This document shows positions 45,309 to 56,100 of a stretch of 64,000 nucleotides of DNA, one piece after another. Every line of letters begins with the position of its first letter. Positions within the stretch are counted from its first letter, which is position 1. The notes under the pieces were generated by a model that was not told the DNA's origin, did not search any database, and saw nothing but the letters and a program-made list of their open reading frames with translations. A program made the position numbers and the translations under genes. This stretch comes from Platanthera guangdongensis (Eukaryota > Streptophyta > Magnoliopsida > Asparagales > Orchidaceae), in assembly GCA_039583875.1 (NCBI GenBank), contig CM077162.1:56881675-56945674 (forward strand). Reading direction: 5' to 3'.

Positions 45309-45457
45309 AAATGTGTTGGGTACATTGGTCAAATGTACCTGATTTGAAGAAGCCTCACCTAACTCAATGATATACATCATAATGTATTTGATGTTTGTTT
45401 GAGTTACTTATGCAGGTTAGGTACTCACTGGACTGAAGCTAAAAGTTTCTAAGTCCA

Positions 45458-46395
45458 TGTGTCGACACCCAGAGGGAAAGTGTCGACACTTGAGAAAGCT
45501 TGTGTCGACACCCAGACAAGCAGTGTCGACACTTGGAGTCATTGTGTCGACACCTGGGATGAAGAGTCGACACCAGACAGAAAGTGTCGACACTTGGAGC
45601 TGTGTCGACACTCAGTGAAGAAGAATGCAGAAAAGCTGTGTCGACACTTAGCAGAAGTGTCGACACCTAGAAGAGCTGAGTCTACATCAGAAAGTGTCGA
45701 CACTTGGAGTTGTGTCGACACTCAGCAAAATTCTGCAGAGACTAAGGACAAGTGTCGACACTCAACATAATGTGTCGACACTCAATCAGCAGAGTCAACA
45801 TATGAAGAATGTGTCGACACTCAGCACAATGTGTCGACACACAAACAGAAGAATCAGTAATTGAAGTAAGTGTCGACACTCAACACAATGTGTCGACACT
45901 ATGCAGAAGAGTCAACACTTGAAGAAAGTGTCGACACCCAGCACAATGTGTCGACACTTAGTTGAAGAGTCTACACTTGAAGAAAGTGTCGACACAAGGA
46001 GCTGTGTCGACACTTAGCAAAGAACAGAAAAGTTTACAAAATATTCTAAGTACAAGTGTCGACACTAAGGGAATGTGTCGACACTCAGCTGAAGAAATAA
46101 AATTGAAGACTGGTGTCGACACCAAGAAGCAGTGTCGACACTTGACAGTTTCAACACATGAAGATGTGTCGACACAAAGAAGATGTGTCGACACTTAGAA
46201 GAATACAGTTAAAGAATGAAGAACAAGTACTTGTGTCGACACTCAATTTCAGTGTCGACACATGCAGAAGAATCTGGGTCGAGACATACAAGGAATTGTG
46301 TCGACATCTTGTAGACTTGAGTCGACACTTACACAACATGTGTCGACACTTGGTCTATAAGTGTCGACACTTAAGAACAGAAAGTCTCGACACTA
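45458..46395. repeat. GTGTCGACAC palindrome array in 5' LTR of C
   Basis: I count about 31 perfect copies of the self-complementary decamer in about 940 bp, plus variants such as GAGTCGACAC. Spacing is irregular, mostly 15-45 bp, with differing flanks. The 3' LTR has the same array at about 56547-57484. Every core contains an intact CG, although methylated CG tends to be lost in plant transposons. Confidence 0.95.
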
Positions 46396-46526
46396 TCTGA
46401 CAGTTAGAGAATTTCAAGAAGTGACTGGTTGACATGACAGCTGCCGATCCAGCCGGTCTACAACAACTGTCAGAGAAATCAGAAGTCTGTTATGAACCGG
46501 ACCAGCCGGTTACCATGAAGGAAGCC

Positions 46527-46534
46527 TATAAATA
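46527..46534 (+). promoter_or_regulatory. TATA box of the C LTR promoter
   Basis: TATAAATA stands about 130 bases after the last palindrome, in CCGGTTACCATG...GAAGCC context shared with A. The copy in the 3' LTR is at 57616-57623. Confidence 0.78.
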
Positions 46535-47414
46535 GGCACCCATAGTTTACAGAAACAGATTGATTATTGTTATTACAAGTAGTGAGAATAATTGAAGTGT
46601 TTGATCAGATTAAATCAGAAAAGTGATACACAGAGGATCAACACAAGAAGATCTGGCAGTCCAACTGCAAATCTAAGAAGTTGGAGAGAGAGAGCTCCAA
46701 TCAAGAATTCAGTCTTTGGAACTAAGGCTGAGAAGAAGGATTCAGAATCATCTGGATCTCAAGAAGCAGAGGTCAAGGATTAACTGCAGAGGATTCAGAC
46801 TAATTCAGTTCTACTCAAGAAGCTTTGAAGGAAGCTAAGTCAGTTTGGATCTAGCTGAGTTCTTCCAAGAACTCTTCAAGAAACTCTCAACTCCTCTCTT
46901 ATTTTCTGAGTTGTAGAGTTAATTATTGTATTTCAATTTTAACTTGTAGGATCCATTGGATCTGAGAGAATTGTAAGCCTATATTATAAAGGCTGAGGGT
47001 AGGGCTTGGTTGCCTGAGTGTAGGAGTTGAAGAACTCTGAGTGTAGGCCTTGATTGGCTGAGTGTAGGCCTGGGTGGCTGAGTGTAGGCCTTGGTGGCTG
47101 AGTGTAAGGCTTTGGGCCTGAGGTGTAGGAACCTTGTTGGGTTCTGAGATAGTGGAGAAGTTTGGCCGAATCTAGTACACTGCTAGATAGGCGAAGGGGG
47201 AAAGTGGATGTACCCAAAGATTGGGGAACCACTATAAATTTGTGTGTCTGCTGTGCTGTGATGTGCTGTGCATTAACTGTTTATATTCTGTTATTGCTGT
47301 TAGCTGTAGAAATCTGTGAGATAACTGTTTTGCTGCCAACAAAGTTTTAATAAGGTTTAGGTCACCTATTCACCCCCCCCCCCCTCTAGGTGTTTAGGTA
47401 CCATATCTTTCAAG

Positions 47415-47425
47415 TGGTATCAGAG
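47415..47425 (+). promoter_or_regulatory. Primer-binding site of C
   Basis: TGGTATCAGAG, complementary to initiator Met tRNA, begins two bases after the LTR. Confidence 0.93.
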
Positions 47426-47528
47426 GGAGGTTCCTCAAAACAAGGACTAACAGTCTAAGGAGATCCTGTTTGGCAGAAACAGTCTAAGTCAGAAAACAGA
47501 TTCAAGAAATTCAAGAACTTCAAGAAAC

Positions 47529-49568
47529 ATGGGTTCTTATGAGAATCACAAAGAGTTGGGTTCCATGAAGTTACCCATATGCAGGAAGGAGATTTTTGGA
47601 ATCTAGAAAGAAAGGGTTAGGCTATTTATGGAGGCCTCTGACCCTAGAATCTACATCACAGTCAAAGAGGGGCCATATGTGCCCATGAAGATCTCAGTAT
47701 TGGATGCAAATCAGAGGACTCCAAAGGATTTCTCTGAGATGACCAAGGATGAAATTGTCCTAGCCACTATGGACAAAAGGGCACAAAACATAATAGTAAG
47801 TGCCATTGATGATGCAACTTTTCAGAACCTAATTCACTGTAAAACAGCAAAAGAAATGTGAGATACCCTCATTGTCTATATGGAAGGTTCTGAAGAAGTT
47901 AGGCAAGATAGGAAGTCCTTACTTAATCAAGAGTATGAGAGCTTTAGGCAAGGAAGAGGAGATAGCATCACTGAATGCTACAAAAAGTTCTATAGAATTG
48001 TTAATGAACTCATGTCCTATGGAAGAGAGTTCACTAACTATGAATTGAATGATAAGTTCTTAAGGTCCCTAACCAAAGATTGGGACACCAAGATCTATGC
48101 CATCAGAGAAATGGCAAAGTTGGGAGAAATTCCTCCTTCCACACTGTTTGGCAAGTTGCTGTCTTATGAGATGCAGCTGTCTGTGAGAAAAGAGGAGGAA
48201 AAATCAACAAGGACTGAGCACAGGGAAAGGACTGTTGCCTTCAAGTCAGAAGTACCTAGAAAGGGCAGGACTAAGTCATCAACTCCTCCTTCAGAGGTAG
48301 TTGAATCAGAATCTGATGAATCTGTTAGCACAAAGTCTACAAGCAGTGAAAGTGATGAAGACTTTGCTGCATTCACCAGACATTTTCAGAAATTTCTGAA
48401 GAAGAAATAGTGGAGGTCCAGACCTTCATTTTCCAAAGGGAAAGAAGTCCAGTATCAGGAGAAGAAGCCTTCAAAGAAGGACAAGAAAAAGACAAAGACT
48501 AGCAAGGCAACTGGGTCTAAGATAGTGTGTTACTGCTGCAATAGACAGGGTCATGTTATTGCGGATTGTCCTGAGAGAAGAAAAGAATCCAGTGACAAAA
48601 AGAAGACTCACTTCAAAGGAAAGAAGGAGAAGTCCTTTGTTGCAAAGAATGAGAAGACTCTTTCAGACATTTCTTCTTCAGACACTGAGACAGATGCTGA
48701 AGCCTATATAGGGCTATTTGCTGAAGAAGAAGAGGAGTTTATGCAGATCATGGAATCAATCTATGAACAAGAAGAGTGTCAGTGCCAAGGACTGATGACA
48801 TTGACTGAAAGTACCAAAATCCTGGAGCAGCCAGGACCTAGTCAGGTACAAAGTCCAACTCAAAGTTCAGATTTCAGTTCTAGTTCAGAGTCAGATTCAT
48901 CTTCATCAAGTGATGGAAGTGTTTCTGAATCTGAGGGAGATATTCATCAGCTCTTAGATGAATATAAAGTACTGTTGCAAGCCTATAAGAAAAGCAAGTC
49001 CCTTGCCAAAAGTCAGGCAAAGGAAATTGCTGATCTAAAGGCAGCTGCAACAGACTTTGAGAAGGAAGTTGATCAAAAGCTCAATGAGGTAGCCAGGCTG
49101 AAACACATTACTGTGATTCAGATGGGAACTATCACTTATAAAAATGATCAAATTAAGTTACTGGAGATCAATCTCCAGAAGGAAAGAGAGCTAGTTGCTA
49201 GGTTTTCAAAACCTAAATCAGTGCTACCCTTGATTGATGAATTTGTTCATCATAAAGGAAAGGCTGGATTGGGTTTTATTAAACCAGCTAGGACTGTTAA
49301 GGATCAGTCCAAGTCCAAGGGCAAAGCCCCAACATTCAACAAGCCTGCTGTAGTCAAGACAGCAAAGGTTGTACCTAAGCAAAGGTACAACAAGTTTGAA
49401 TGCTGGTGTTGTGGCAAGGTTGGCCACTTTGCCTTGGATTGTTGGCACAATGCCAGTGCCAAGTTGAGTAGCAAGTTACCTGGTGGAAAGCCAGCAGGTA
49501 GCTATGTCAAGTTGCAAACTAACAATCACCAAGGACCCAAGTTTACTTTGGGTTCTAAGGTTCATTAA
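47529..49568 (+). pseudogene. C gag with three internal stops and a terminal TAA
   Basis: Gag forms the virus-like particle. The frame starts MGSYENHKELGSMKLP. Core motifs are FMEASDPRIYITVKEGPYVPM, NIIVSAIDDATFQNLIHCKTAKEM, KSLLNQEYESFRQGRGDSI and ELNDKFLRSLTKDWDTKIYAI. An acidic stretch is followed by two CCHC knuckles, CYCCNRQGHVIADC (about 48531) and CWCCGKVGHFALDC (about 49402), with a coiled coil between. Stops are TAG 47604, TGA 47859 and TAG 48408, each consistent with a former Trp codon, and TAA 49566 just before protease. No frame change is present. Confidence 0.92.
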
Positions 49569-52500
49569 TTTGTTTTGCAGGTGAATCCAAGTGGCCATAC
49601 CCCAACATGGTACTTGGATAGTGGATGTTCCAGACATATGACTGGAACAAGGGGACTACTGAAGGACTACATTCCAATCAAAAATGGTCCTAAAGTGACC
49701 TTTGGTGGTTCTGAAAAAGGAATCATCAAAGGGTTTGGTAACATCTCTTCAAACCTTGTTACCATTACTCAAGTGGCTTATGTTAAAGGGTTGAAACACA
49801 ACCTTATAAGCATAAGTCAGTTAAGTGATGTAGAGTATGACATCTCATTTGTTAAAAATGGTTGTCATATCAAGAGGTCAAGTGATCAAGAGATCATTTT
49901 GACAGGATATAGAAAGAGGAATGTCTACTGTCTAGACATCATGATTGAGAACAATGGTTCTCCTGTTTATCTTGTAGCTGATGAGACAGTCTCTCATTGT
50001 GTCAAGTGGCACAAGAGGCTAGCTCATCTTAACTACAAGACTATTAGCAAACTCTTTAGCAAAGAGTTAGTGAGGAATGGTCCTCAAGTTAAGTGTGTCA
50101 AAGATGGCATTTGCTCAGCTTGTCAAAAGGGCAAGCATACTAAATCCACCTTTAGAAGCTTAGACAACAAAGATGCTGTGAGGTGTTTATACCTCTTGCA
50201 TATGGATCTCTTTGGTCCAATGCCAGTTCACAGCTTAGGTAGGAAAGTCTATACCTTTGTAGTTGTTGATGACTACTCAAGGTTTTCCTGGGTGTTCTTC
50301 TTAAGGCAGAAATCTGAAACACCTAGTGTCTTCTACAGCTTTGTTAAGCAAATTCAGAATGAATTGAACTGTACAGTGGTCAAAATTAGAAGTGACCATG
50401 GTACTGAGTTTCAGTCTGAAAGCATGACAAAACTGTGTGAAGACTTTGGGATATTTCAAGAATTCTCTTCACCTAGAACACCTCAGCAAAATGGCATTGC
50501 TGAGAGGAAGAATAGAACCTTGATAGAGGCTGGTAGAACCCTACTTAGTGATACATCACTGCCTGAGTATTTCTGGGCTGAAGCAGTTAACACTGCATGC
50601 CATGTGATAAATAGGGCTACCATCACTAAAAGGTTAAACAAGACCCCCTATGAAGTTGTGAAAGGCAGGAAACCAAATCTATCCTATTTCAGGATTTTTG
50701 GTTGCAAATGCTTCATACTTAACAATGGAAAGTCTTACCTAACTAAGTTTGCTGCCAAGTCCCAAGAGGGAGTGTTTGTTGGGTACAGCAATAATAGTAA
50801 GGCTTATAGAGTCTACAACTTGACTACACAAGTTGTAGAGGAGTCTGTGCATGTAGTTTTTGATGAGACACAACTAATTAACAATGAGTTGTCTAGCAAT
50901 GTATGCAGCCCCACAGGTCTTACTAAGAAGATGGACAAGCTAACCATAGAAGATGTACCTGCTGCAAGACAGCAAGTAGAAGAAGATGGCTTATGTCCAG
51001 GGGGAGAACTACATGTACCAGGAACTGAAGAAGTACAAGGAACTCAGCTTGATGAAGATGCTGAAGAAGTTCAACCAGGAGTAAGGATGCCTCCAGCCAA
51101 CAGGCATCTAAGAGATCATCCAGTAGAGCTGATTATTGGAGATCCAAGACAAGGTGTTCAAACAAGGAGCAGAAATCAGAATGCTGTAGTATATTCAAGT
51201 TTTCTGTCTCAAATAGAACCAAAGAAATTTGAAGAAGCTATACAAGATCCACAGTGGACTGAAGCAATGCAGGAAGAACTTAATCAGTTCAAAAGGTGCA
51301 AGGTTTGGGACTTGGTTCCTAAACCTAAAGATCACAATGTGATAGGAACAAAGTGGATCTATAGGAATAAGTTAGATGAACAAGGAGTCATCATTAAGAA
51401 TAAAGCAAGATTGGTTGCAAAAGGATATAGGCAAGAAGAAGGTATTGATTTTGATCAAACCTTTGCCCCAGTAGCCAGACTGGAGGCCATAAGGATGTTC
51501 TTGGCCTATGCAACCTATCAAGGATTCAAGGTATACCAAATGGATGTCAAGTCAGCATTCCTAAATGGTAATCTAAAGGAAGAAGTATATGTGGAGCAGC
51601 CTTCAGGTTTTGTTGATCCTACTCTTCCACATTATGTCTATAGACTTAGGAAAGCATTGTATGGGTTAAAGCAAGCTCCTAGAGCTTGGTATGAAACCCT
51701 ATCTAGTTTCCTCATTGAGAACAAGTTCACAAGGGGGAAAATAGATAAGACTCTATTCCTTAGGGAATCTAGAGGCAAAGTCATACTTGTCCAAATATAT
51801 GTAGATGACATTATATTTGGGTCTACTGAAAGTAGCCTTTGCAAAAAGTTTGCAAAGCTTATGCAAAGTCAATTTGAGATGAGTAGTATGGGAGAGCTAA
51901 AGTTTTTCTTGGGTCTCCAAGTCAAACAGACTGAAAGTGGCTTGTCCATATGTCAGTCCAAGTTCACCCTAGAACTCATAAGGAAATATGGTATGGATTC
52001 ATCCAGTACCATGAAGACTCCTATGGGGTCAAGTATGTCTCTTAGCAAGGATGATGCAGGGAAACCTGTAGATGAAACCTTGTATAGAGGGATAGTTGGC
52101 TCCCTACTATACTTGACTGCTAGTAGGCCTGACATTATGTATGCTACATGTGTTTGTGCCAGGTATCAAGCCTGCCCTAAAGAGTCTCACTTGACTGCAG
52201 TCAAGAGAATTTTGAGATATCTAAAGGGCACTCCCTATCTAGGCCTCTAGTACCCTAGGAATGGAGATTTTGATCTAACAGGCTATTCAGATGCAGACTT
52301 TGCAGGATGCAAAGAAGATAGAAAGAGCACTACTGGATCCTGTCAATTCCTAGGTGGAAGAATAATTTCATGGAGCAGCAAAAAGCAGACTAGTGTGGCT
52401 ATCTCCACAGCTGAGTCAGAATATGTAGCTGCAGGAAGTTGCTGTGCTCAACTTCTATGGATTCAACATCAGCTAGAAGACTATGGATTTCAGGTAAGTA

Positions 52501-52742
52501 GAACTCCACTTTTCTGTGATTCTACAAGTGCTATTTCAATAGCTAATAATCCTGTATCACATAGTAGAACTAAACATATTGAGATTAAATATCACTTTCT
52601 TAGGGAGCATGTAGAAAGAAATGATATTGCACTTGAATATGTTAAAACTGATAATCAGATAGCTGATATGTTTACTAAGCCTTTAGAAGAAGCTAAGTTC
52701 AATAGGTTCAAAATTGAACTAGGTATGATAAACTTAGACTAA
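49569..52742 (+). pseudogene. C pol: protease, integrase, reverse transcriptase, RNase H (one stop)
   Basis: The frame continues directly from gag. Protease has [13 protein letters not shown]. The pre-integrase region has [19 protein letters not shown] and CSACQKGKH. The integrase core has [18 protein letters not shown] and [13 protein letters not shown]. Reverse transcriptase has [22 protein letters not shown] and the catalytic [11 protein letters not shown] (about 51797). RNase H starts SDADFAGCKEDRKSTTG and holds VAISTAESEYVAAGSCCAQLLWI. TAG 52248-52250 replaces a Trp codon between GL and YPR. The gene ends TAA at 52740-52742. Confidence 0.95.
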
Positions 52743-52772
52743 GTTTACAGAACTAAAAATTGGCTAAGTAAA

Positions 52773-53222
52773 AAGGTGTCGACACATAGACAAGTCTATG
52801 TCGACACAGAATAGTAAGTGTCGACACTTCAGAAAAATGGTGTCGACACATCTAGGATGTTGGTGTCGACACTTCAGATTGTTAGTGTCGACACATGTCG
52901 AGTAGGTGTCGACACATCCAATGTGGTGTCGACACTTAAGTTTTACTCAGAATTTTCTAAGTAAAGTCTCGACGATTAGTCGAGTAGAGTGGTGTCGACA
53001 CATAAACATGTGTCGACACATAAAATCTGTTGACTAAACCTGTGTCGACACATGAGTGTCGAGACATTATAAGTCAGTGTCGACACTTATTGCCAGTGTC
53101 GACACATCTTTAGTAATCCATCCCGCCTGTTCGTCTTCAAACCAGAAAGGTATAAATAGGATTCTGTCTTTGTTTGTCGACACACTTTCAGAGTTTCGAG
53201 ACCAAAACTGCTGTGTCGACAT
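52773..53222. repeat. GTGTCGACAC palindromes in the pol-env spacer of C
   Basis: About 12 perfect copies of the LTR palindrome plus variants fill the 514-bp gap between pol and the env-like ATG. The spacing and flanks differ from the LTR array, so this is not a simple copy of LTR sequence. A TATAAATAGG box at 53151-53160 lies about 100 bases before the env-like ATG. Confidence 0.93.
53151..53160 (+). promoter_or_regulatory. Possible internal promoter (TATA box) for the env-like ORF
   Basis: TATAAATAGG, nearly the same as the LTR TATA box (TATAAATAGGC), follows the spacer palindromes and precedes the ATG at 53257 by about 100 bases. This arrangement repeats that of the LTR: array, TATA box, transcript. 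Function is inferred. Confidence 0.55.
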
Positions 53223-53256
53223 TTCTCTTTTCTCTAGACTAAATCTCTAAACCCTA

Positions 53257-56100
53257 ATGGCTCCCAAGCTCGAGGAGAATGTTAACGAAGGCTATGAGCT
53301 GGTTCGTGGCGCATTCGACGATGGCGATCAAGAAATCAAATCGGTGATAACCCTAGTCACCGATTCTGGATTGGAGTATCTGGTTTCAGAACCAACTAAA
53401 ATATGGAAGAAGGAAGTACTCGAATTCCTTGCTGGAGCTTCTGTAGATGACTCAGGTTACAACATCAAATCAAGAGTGCATGGAACCAAGGTCAAGGTAT
53501 CACCCAAAAGTCTGAGAAAGGTACTTCAACTACCTAAGACTCAAGAAGAAGAAGAAGTTTCTACATCCAAGACCAGGGAAGCTTTGGTCTGGTGTGGTCT
53601 TGACTCTAAGATGAAGATAGGTTCTGTCTTTAACAGAAAAGGCATGAACAGTCAAGGTAAATTTCTGTCAGAAATAGTGGGAAAAGTCATTCTCAGAAAA
53701 CCTGGAGGGCATGACAGGGTGTCAGCCTCCATGTTCAGTATTATGACCAGAATTATCTTCAACCTAAAAACAGACTGGTCATTGGTTGTCTATGAGAAAG
53801 TTAAGGAGAGTCTGAAGAAGCCCAATCTGGGCAGAATACTAAGTCTCTACCTGGCTGGTATAATACCAGAGGTAATGAGCAATGCTGCTGGTACTAAAAT
53901 CAATCACATGAGAAGGATGCATATGAGGATATTTTCAAGATGGGAAAGAGTGCTGTCTAAGGAAGTTCCTACCCCAGAAAATCAAGTTTCTAAGAAAGAT
54001 TCACCTCCAAAGAAGAAGAGGAAGATAGCTCCTGTGACACAGGAGTCCTCCAGCAGTTCAGGTAGTGAAGAACAGGTTGTTTTCACTCCTGATAGTCAAA
54101 TAGAAGTGGCTGCAGAGAAGTCTACTGCTCCTCAAGAGCCAGCTGAAATCCAGGGGGAGCTGTCTACAGCTAGCCCCATGCAAAAGGATCCAAGCCAGGG
54201 GGAGCCTCCAGCTGTAGAACAACCCTCTACACTGGAGAGTGAGCAAGCTACACTTATTATCCAAGAGGTACTTTCTGACCTCAATACTTTAGATTTTTCT
54301 ATAATAGATTCTGATTTGTCTGATGTCCATCAGCAAACTCAGCAAGCAAATCAAGTACCAGATGTTGTTCTCCAAGACACATCAGTAGTACATGAAGTTG
54401 TTCCTGATAAAGTAATTGATGAACCCAGTACTTCTCCTGCACAGTCTCCAGCTGAATACACAATGGAAGATCTATTTCTTAATTTAGATCAAGAGGATTT
54501 TGACATGGACAAGAATGCTGCTGAAGAGAAAGGTGCAGCTGTTGAGGGGGAGAACTTGGAAGTTCAGGATGAGCCTTTAAGGCTAGACACTGAGAAGGCA
54601 CTGGATGTGCAAGCTGAAAAACCATCAAGCCCTAAGGATAGGGTAAATATAGCCAGTACTTCAGAGTCTGAGGAAGATGAGACTGAACAAGCTAAAAAGA
54701 AGAAATTCTTTGTATTCAAAAGAAGGAGTCAGAGCTACAAGAAGGCTCTACAAACTGTTGCTCAACACTCTTTAGTCCAACAAGCTCCATCAACTGATTA
54801 CAGCGGCTTAATGGTAGCAATGCAAGTTAAGCTGGATGAGCACAGGAGGGCTATAGAGAAGTATATTGATGAAGGCCACAAGTCTTTACAATTTGATTTA
54901 GCTCAAGATATAAAATCAATCAGGTTTGAGATGAACCTGAACAAGAAAGAGATGAATGAATGCTTCCACAAGGGTGGAAATGCAGTGGTATTTCTGGCAA
55001 CTCATCAGGAAAAGATCAAAACTCAAGTAGATGATATAGCACTAAAGCAAGGCTATGTGCTGGAGAATCAATTAAGAATGAATGATAATTTAACTGCCTC
55101 CCACAATGCTATAGTCACAGAACTAAAGAATAAGACTGCTGAACCTTCAACATCATCTGCTGCTGCAAAGGCTGAATTTGATAAAGCTTTTCAAGATGAA
55201 ATTGCTGCTGTCAAGACTGCCATCAAGGATTCACAGAAGGTCATTTCTGAACAGCTTACAAAGCTTAGACCTTATTTTAAGGATGGAATCAGGTACTTGG
55301 ACAGCCAAATCAGGTTCCAAAAGGATGATGTAAGAGACCATGTAGCCCAAGAAGTCATAAAGGGGGAGAGAGTGTTAGTCAAGGCCAGTTCTGAGCATGC
55401 AAAATGGATTTCAAATTCAATCAGGGCTACACTTGGATATCCTCCCCTGTGTGATGACAATGAAGTTGCTGAATCTGGACTGAACCCTGCCTATTTTGGA
55501 GGTGAGCCACAAGAAGTAGCTCAAGTCATTTATCCACCTCCAGATTTTGAAATGATTCATGCAGAGGTGAGCACTATGTATAGCCCATCTGGGGGCAAGG
55601 ACAATGTCCATTTAGAAAAGGTTACTCAACCTATAACAACAGCTATGCAAGAGGCTATGGACAAAGAAGAAGAGACAAGGCTGTCAAAGAAGAAGTTCAG
55701 GGAACTAGCTGAGCAAAAACCTGATTTTGAACAGTGGAGCCCTACTTCTAGGAACATCATTCTCACAGCCTGGAAAGCAGCCAAGGACAATGCACATGAG
55801 AGGAACAAATGGTTCTCAGAAGCAGAATGGAGGAAGCATGAGATTAGGCAGGAAGCCATTGTCCAGTATAGAAGAAAGGCTAAGTTAGGAAAGCTACCTC
55901 CTACAGCTGTGGAGCCTAGCAAGTACTTTCCTAAGCCCTATCATTACTTTGAGAGACAGAAAATCAAGGCTGAAGAACTAAAGAAGAAGGACTCCAGAGG
56001 AAAGAAGATTGCTGATACTGAGCCTGCTGCTGCTGCTGCTGTAAAAGCCAAAGTGCAAGCTGGGAAAGGAATAGTCATAAAAGAACCTGATCAGAATTAG
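53257..56100 (+). CDS. C env-like ORF, 947 codons, intact; probable nuclear protein
   Basis: This is the third ORF typical of SIRE/Maximus elements, often called env-like; its function is not established. Residues 1-230 (including VLEFLAGASVDDSGYNIKSRVHG and VSPKSLRKVLQLPK) resemble a domain common in plant transposon proteins. Residues 235-480 are acidic and Ser/Pro/Gln-rich. PPKKKRK at 250-256 is a classical nuclear localisation signal, and KKKK/KRR at 480-490 is a second basic cluster. Residues about 500-720 are probably coiled coil. The basic C-terminus holds KYFPKPYHYFERQ, conserved in B. I see no signal peptide and no clear membrane segment, which argues against a true envelope protein. 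The ATG is the first in the frame after the spacer. Confidence 0.87.
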   Translation: MAPKLEENVNEGYELVRGAFDDGDQEIKSVITLVTDSGLEYLVSEPTKIWKKEVLEFLAGASVDDSGYNIKSRVHGTKVKVSPKSLRKVLQLPKTQEEEEVSTSKTREALVWCGLDSKMKIGSVFNRKGMNSQGKFLSEIVGKVILRKPGGHDRVSASMFSIMTRIIFNLKTDWSLVVYEKVKESLKKPNLGRILSLYLAGIIPEVMSNAAGTKINHMRRMHMRIFSRWERVLSKEVPTPENQVSKKDSPPKKKRKIAPVTQESSSSSGSEEQVVFTPDSQIEVAAEKSTAPQEPAEIQGELSTASPMQKDPSQGEPPAVEQPSTLESEQATLIIQEVLSDLNTLDFSIIDSDLSDVHQQTQQANQVPDVVLQDTSVVHEVVPDKVIDEPSTSPAQSPAEYTMEDLFLNLDQEDFDMDKNAAEEKGAAVEGENLEVQDEPLRLDTEKALDVQAEKPSSPKDRVNIASTSESEEDETEQAKKKKFFVFKRRSQSYKKALQTVAQHSLVQQAPSTDYSGLMVAMQVKLDEHRRAIEKYIDEGHKSLQFDLAQDIKSIRFEMNLNKKEMNECFHKGGNAVVFLATHQEKIKTQVDDIALKQGYVLENQLRMNDNLTASHNAIVTELKNKTAEPSTSSAAAKAEFDKAFQDEIAAVKTAIKDSQKVISEQLTKLRPYFKDGIRYLDSQIRFQKDDVRDHVAQEVIKGERVLVKASSEHAKWISNSIRATLGYPPLCDDNEVAESGLNPAYFGGEPQEVAQVIYPPPDFEMIHAEVSTMYSPSGGKDNVHLEKVTQPITTAMQEAMDKEEETRLSKKKFRELAEQKPDFEQWSPTSRNIILTAWKAAKDNAHERNKWFSEAEWRKHEIRQEAIVQYRRKAKLGKLPPTAVEPSKYFPKPYHYFERQKIKAEELKKKDSRGKKIADTEPAAAAAVKAKVQAGKGIVIKEPDQN

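Larger units (their letters stand above)
45314..47412 (+). repeat. 5' LTR of element C (2099 bp)
   Basis: It starts TGTTGGGTACATTGG and ends CATATCTTTCA. It contains a palindrome array (45458-46395), TATA box (46527), CTGAGTGTAGG tandem units (47030-47125) and a C-run with CTCTAGGTGTTTAGG near the end. Confidence 0.95.

Noticed and set aside
52248..52250. TAG at 52248 as the programmed pol/env-like readthrough stop described for SIRE1
   Set aside because: It lies inside RNase H at a Trp position with 164 more pol codons before a TAA at 52740; the env-like ORF is in another frame behind a stop-rich spacer.
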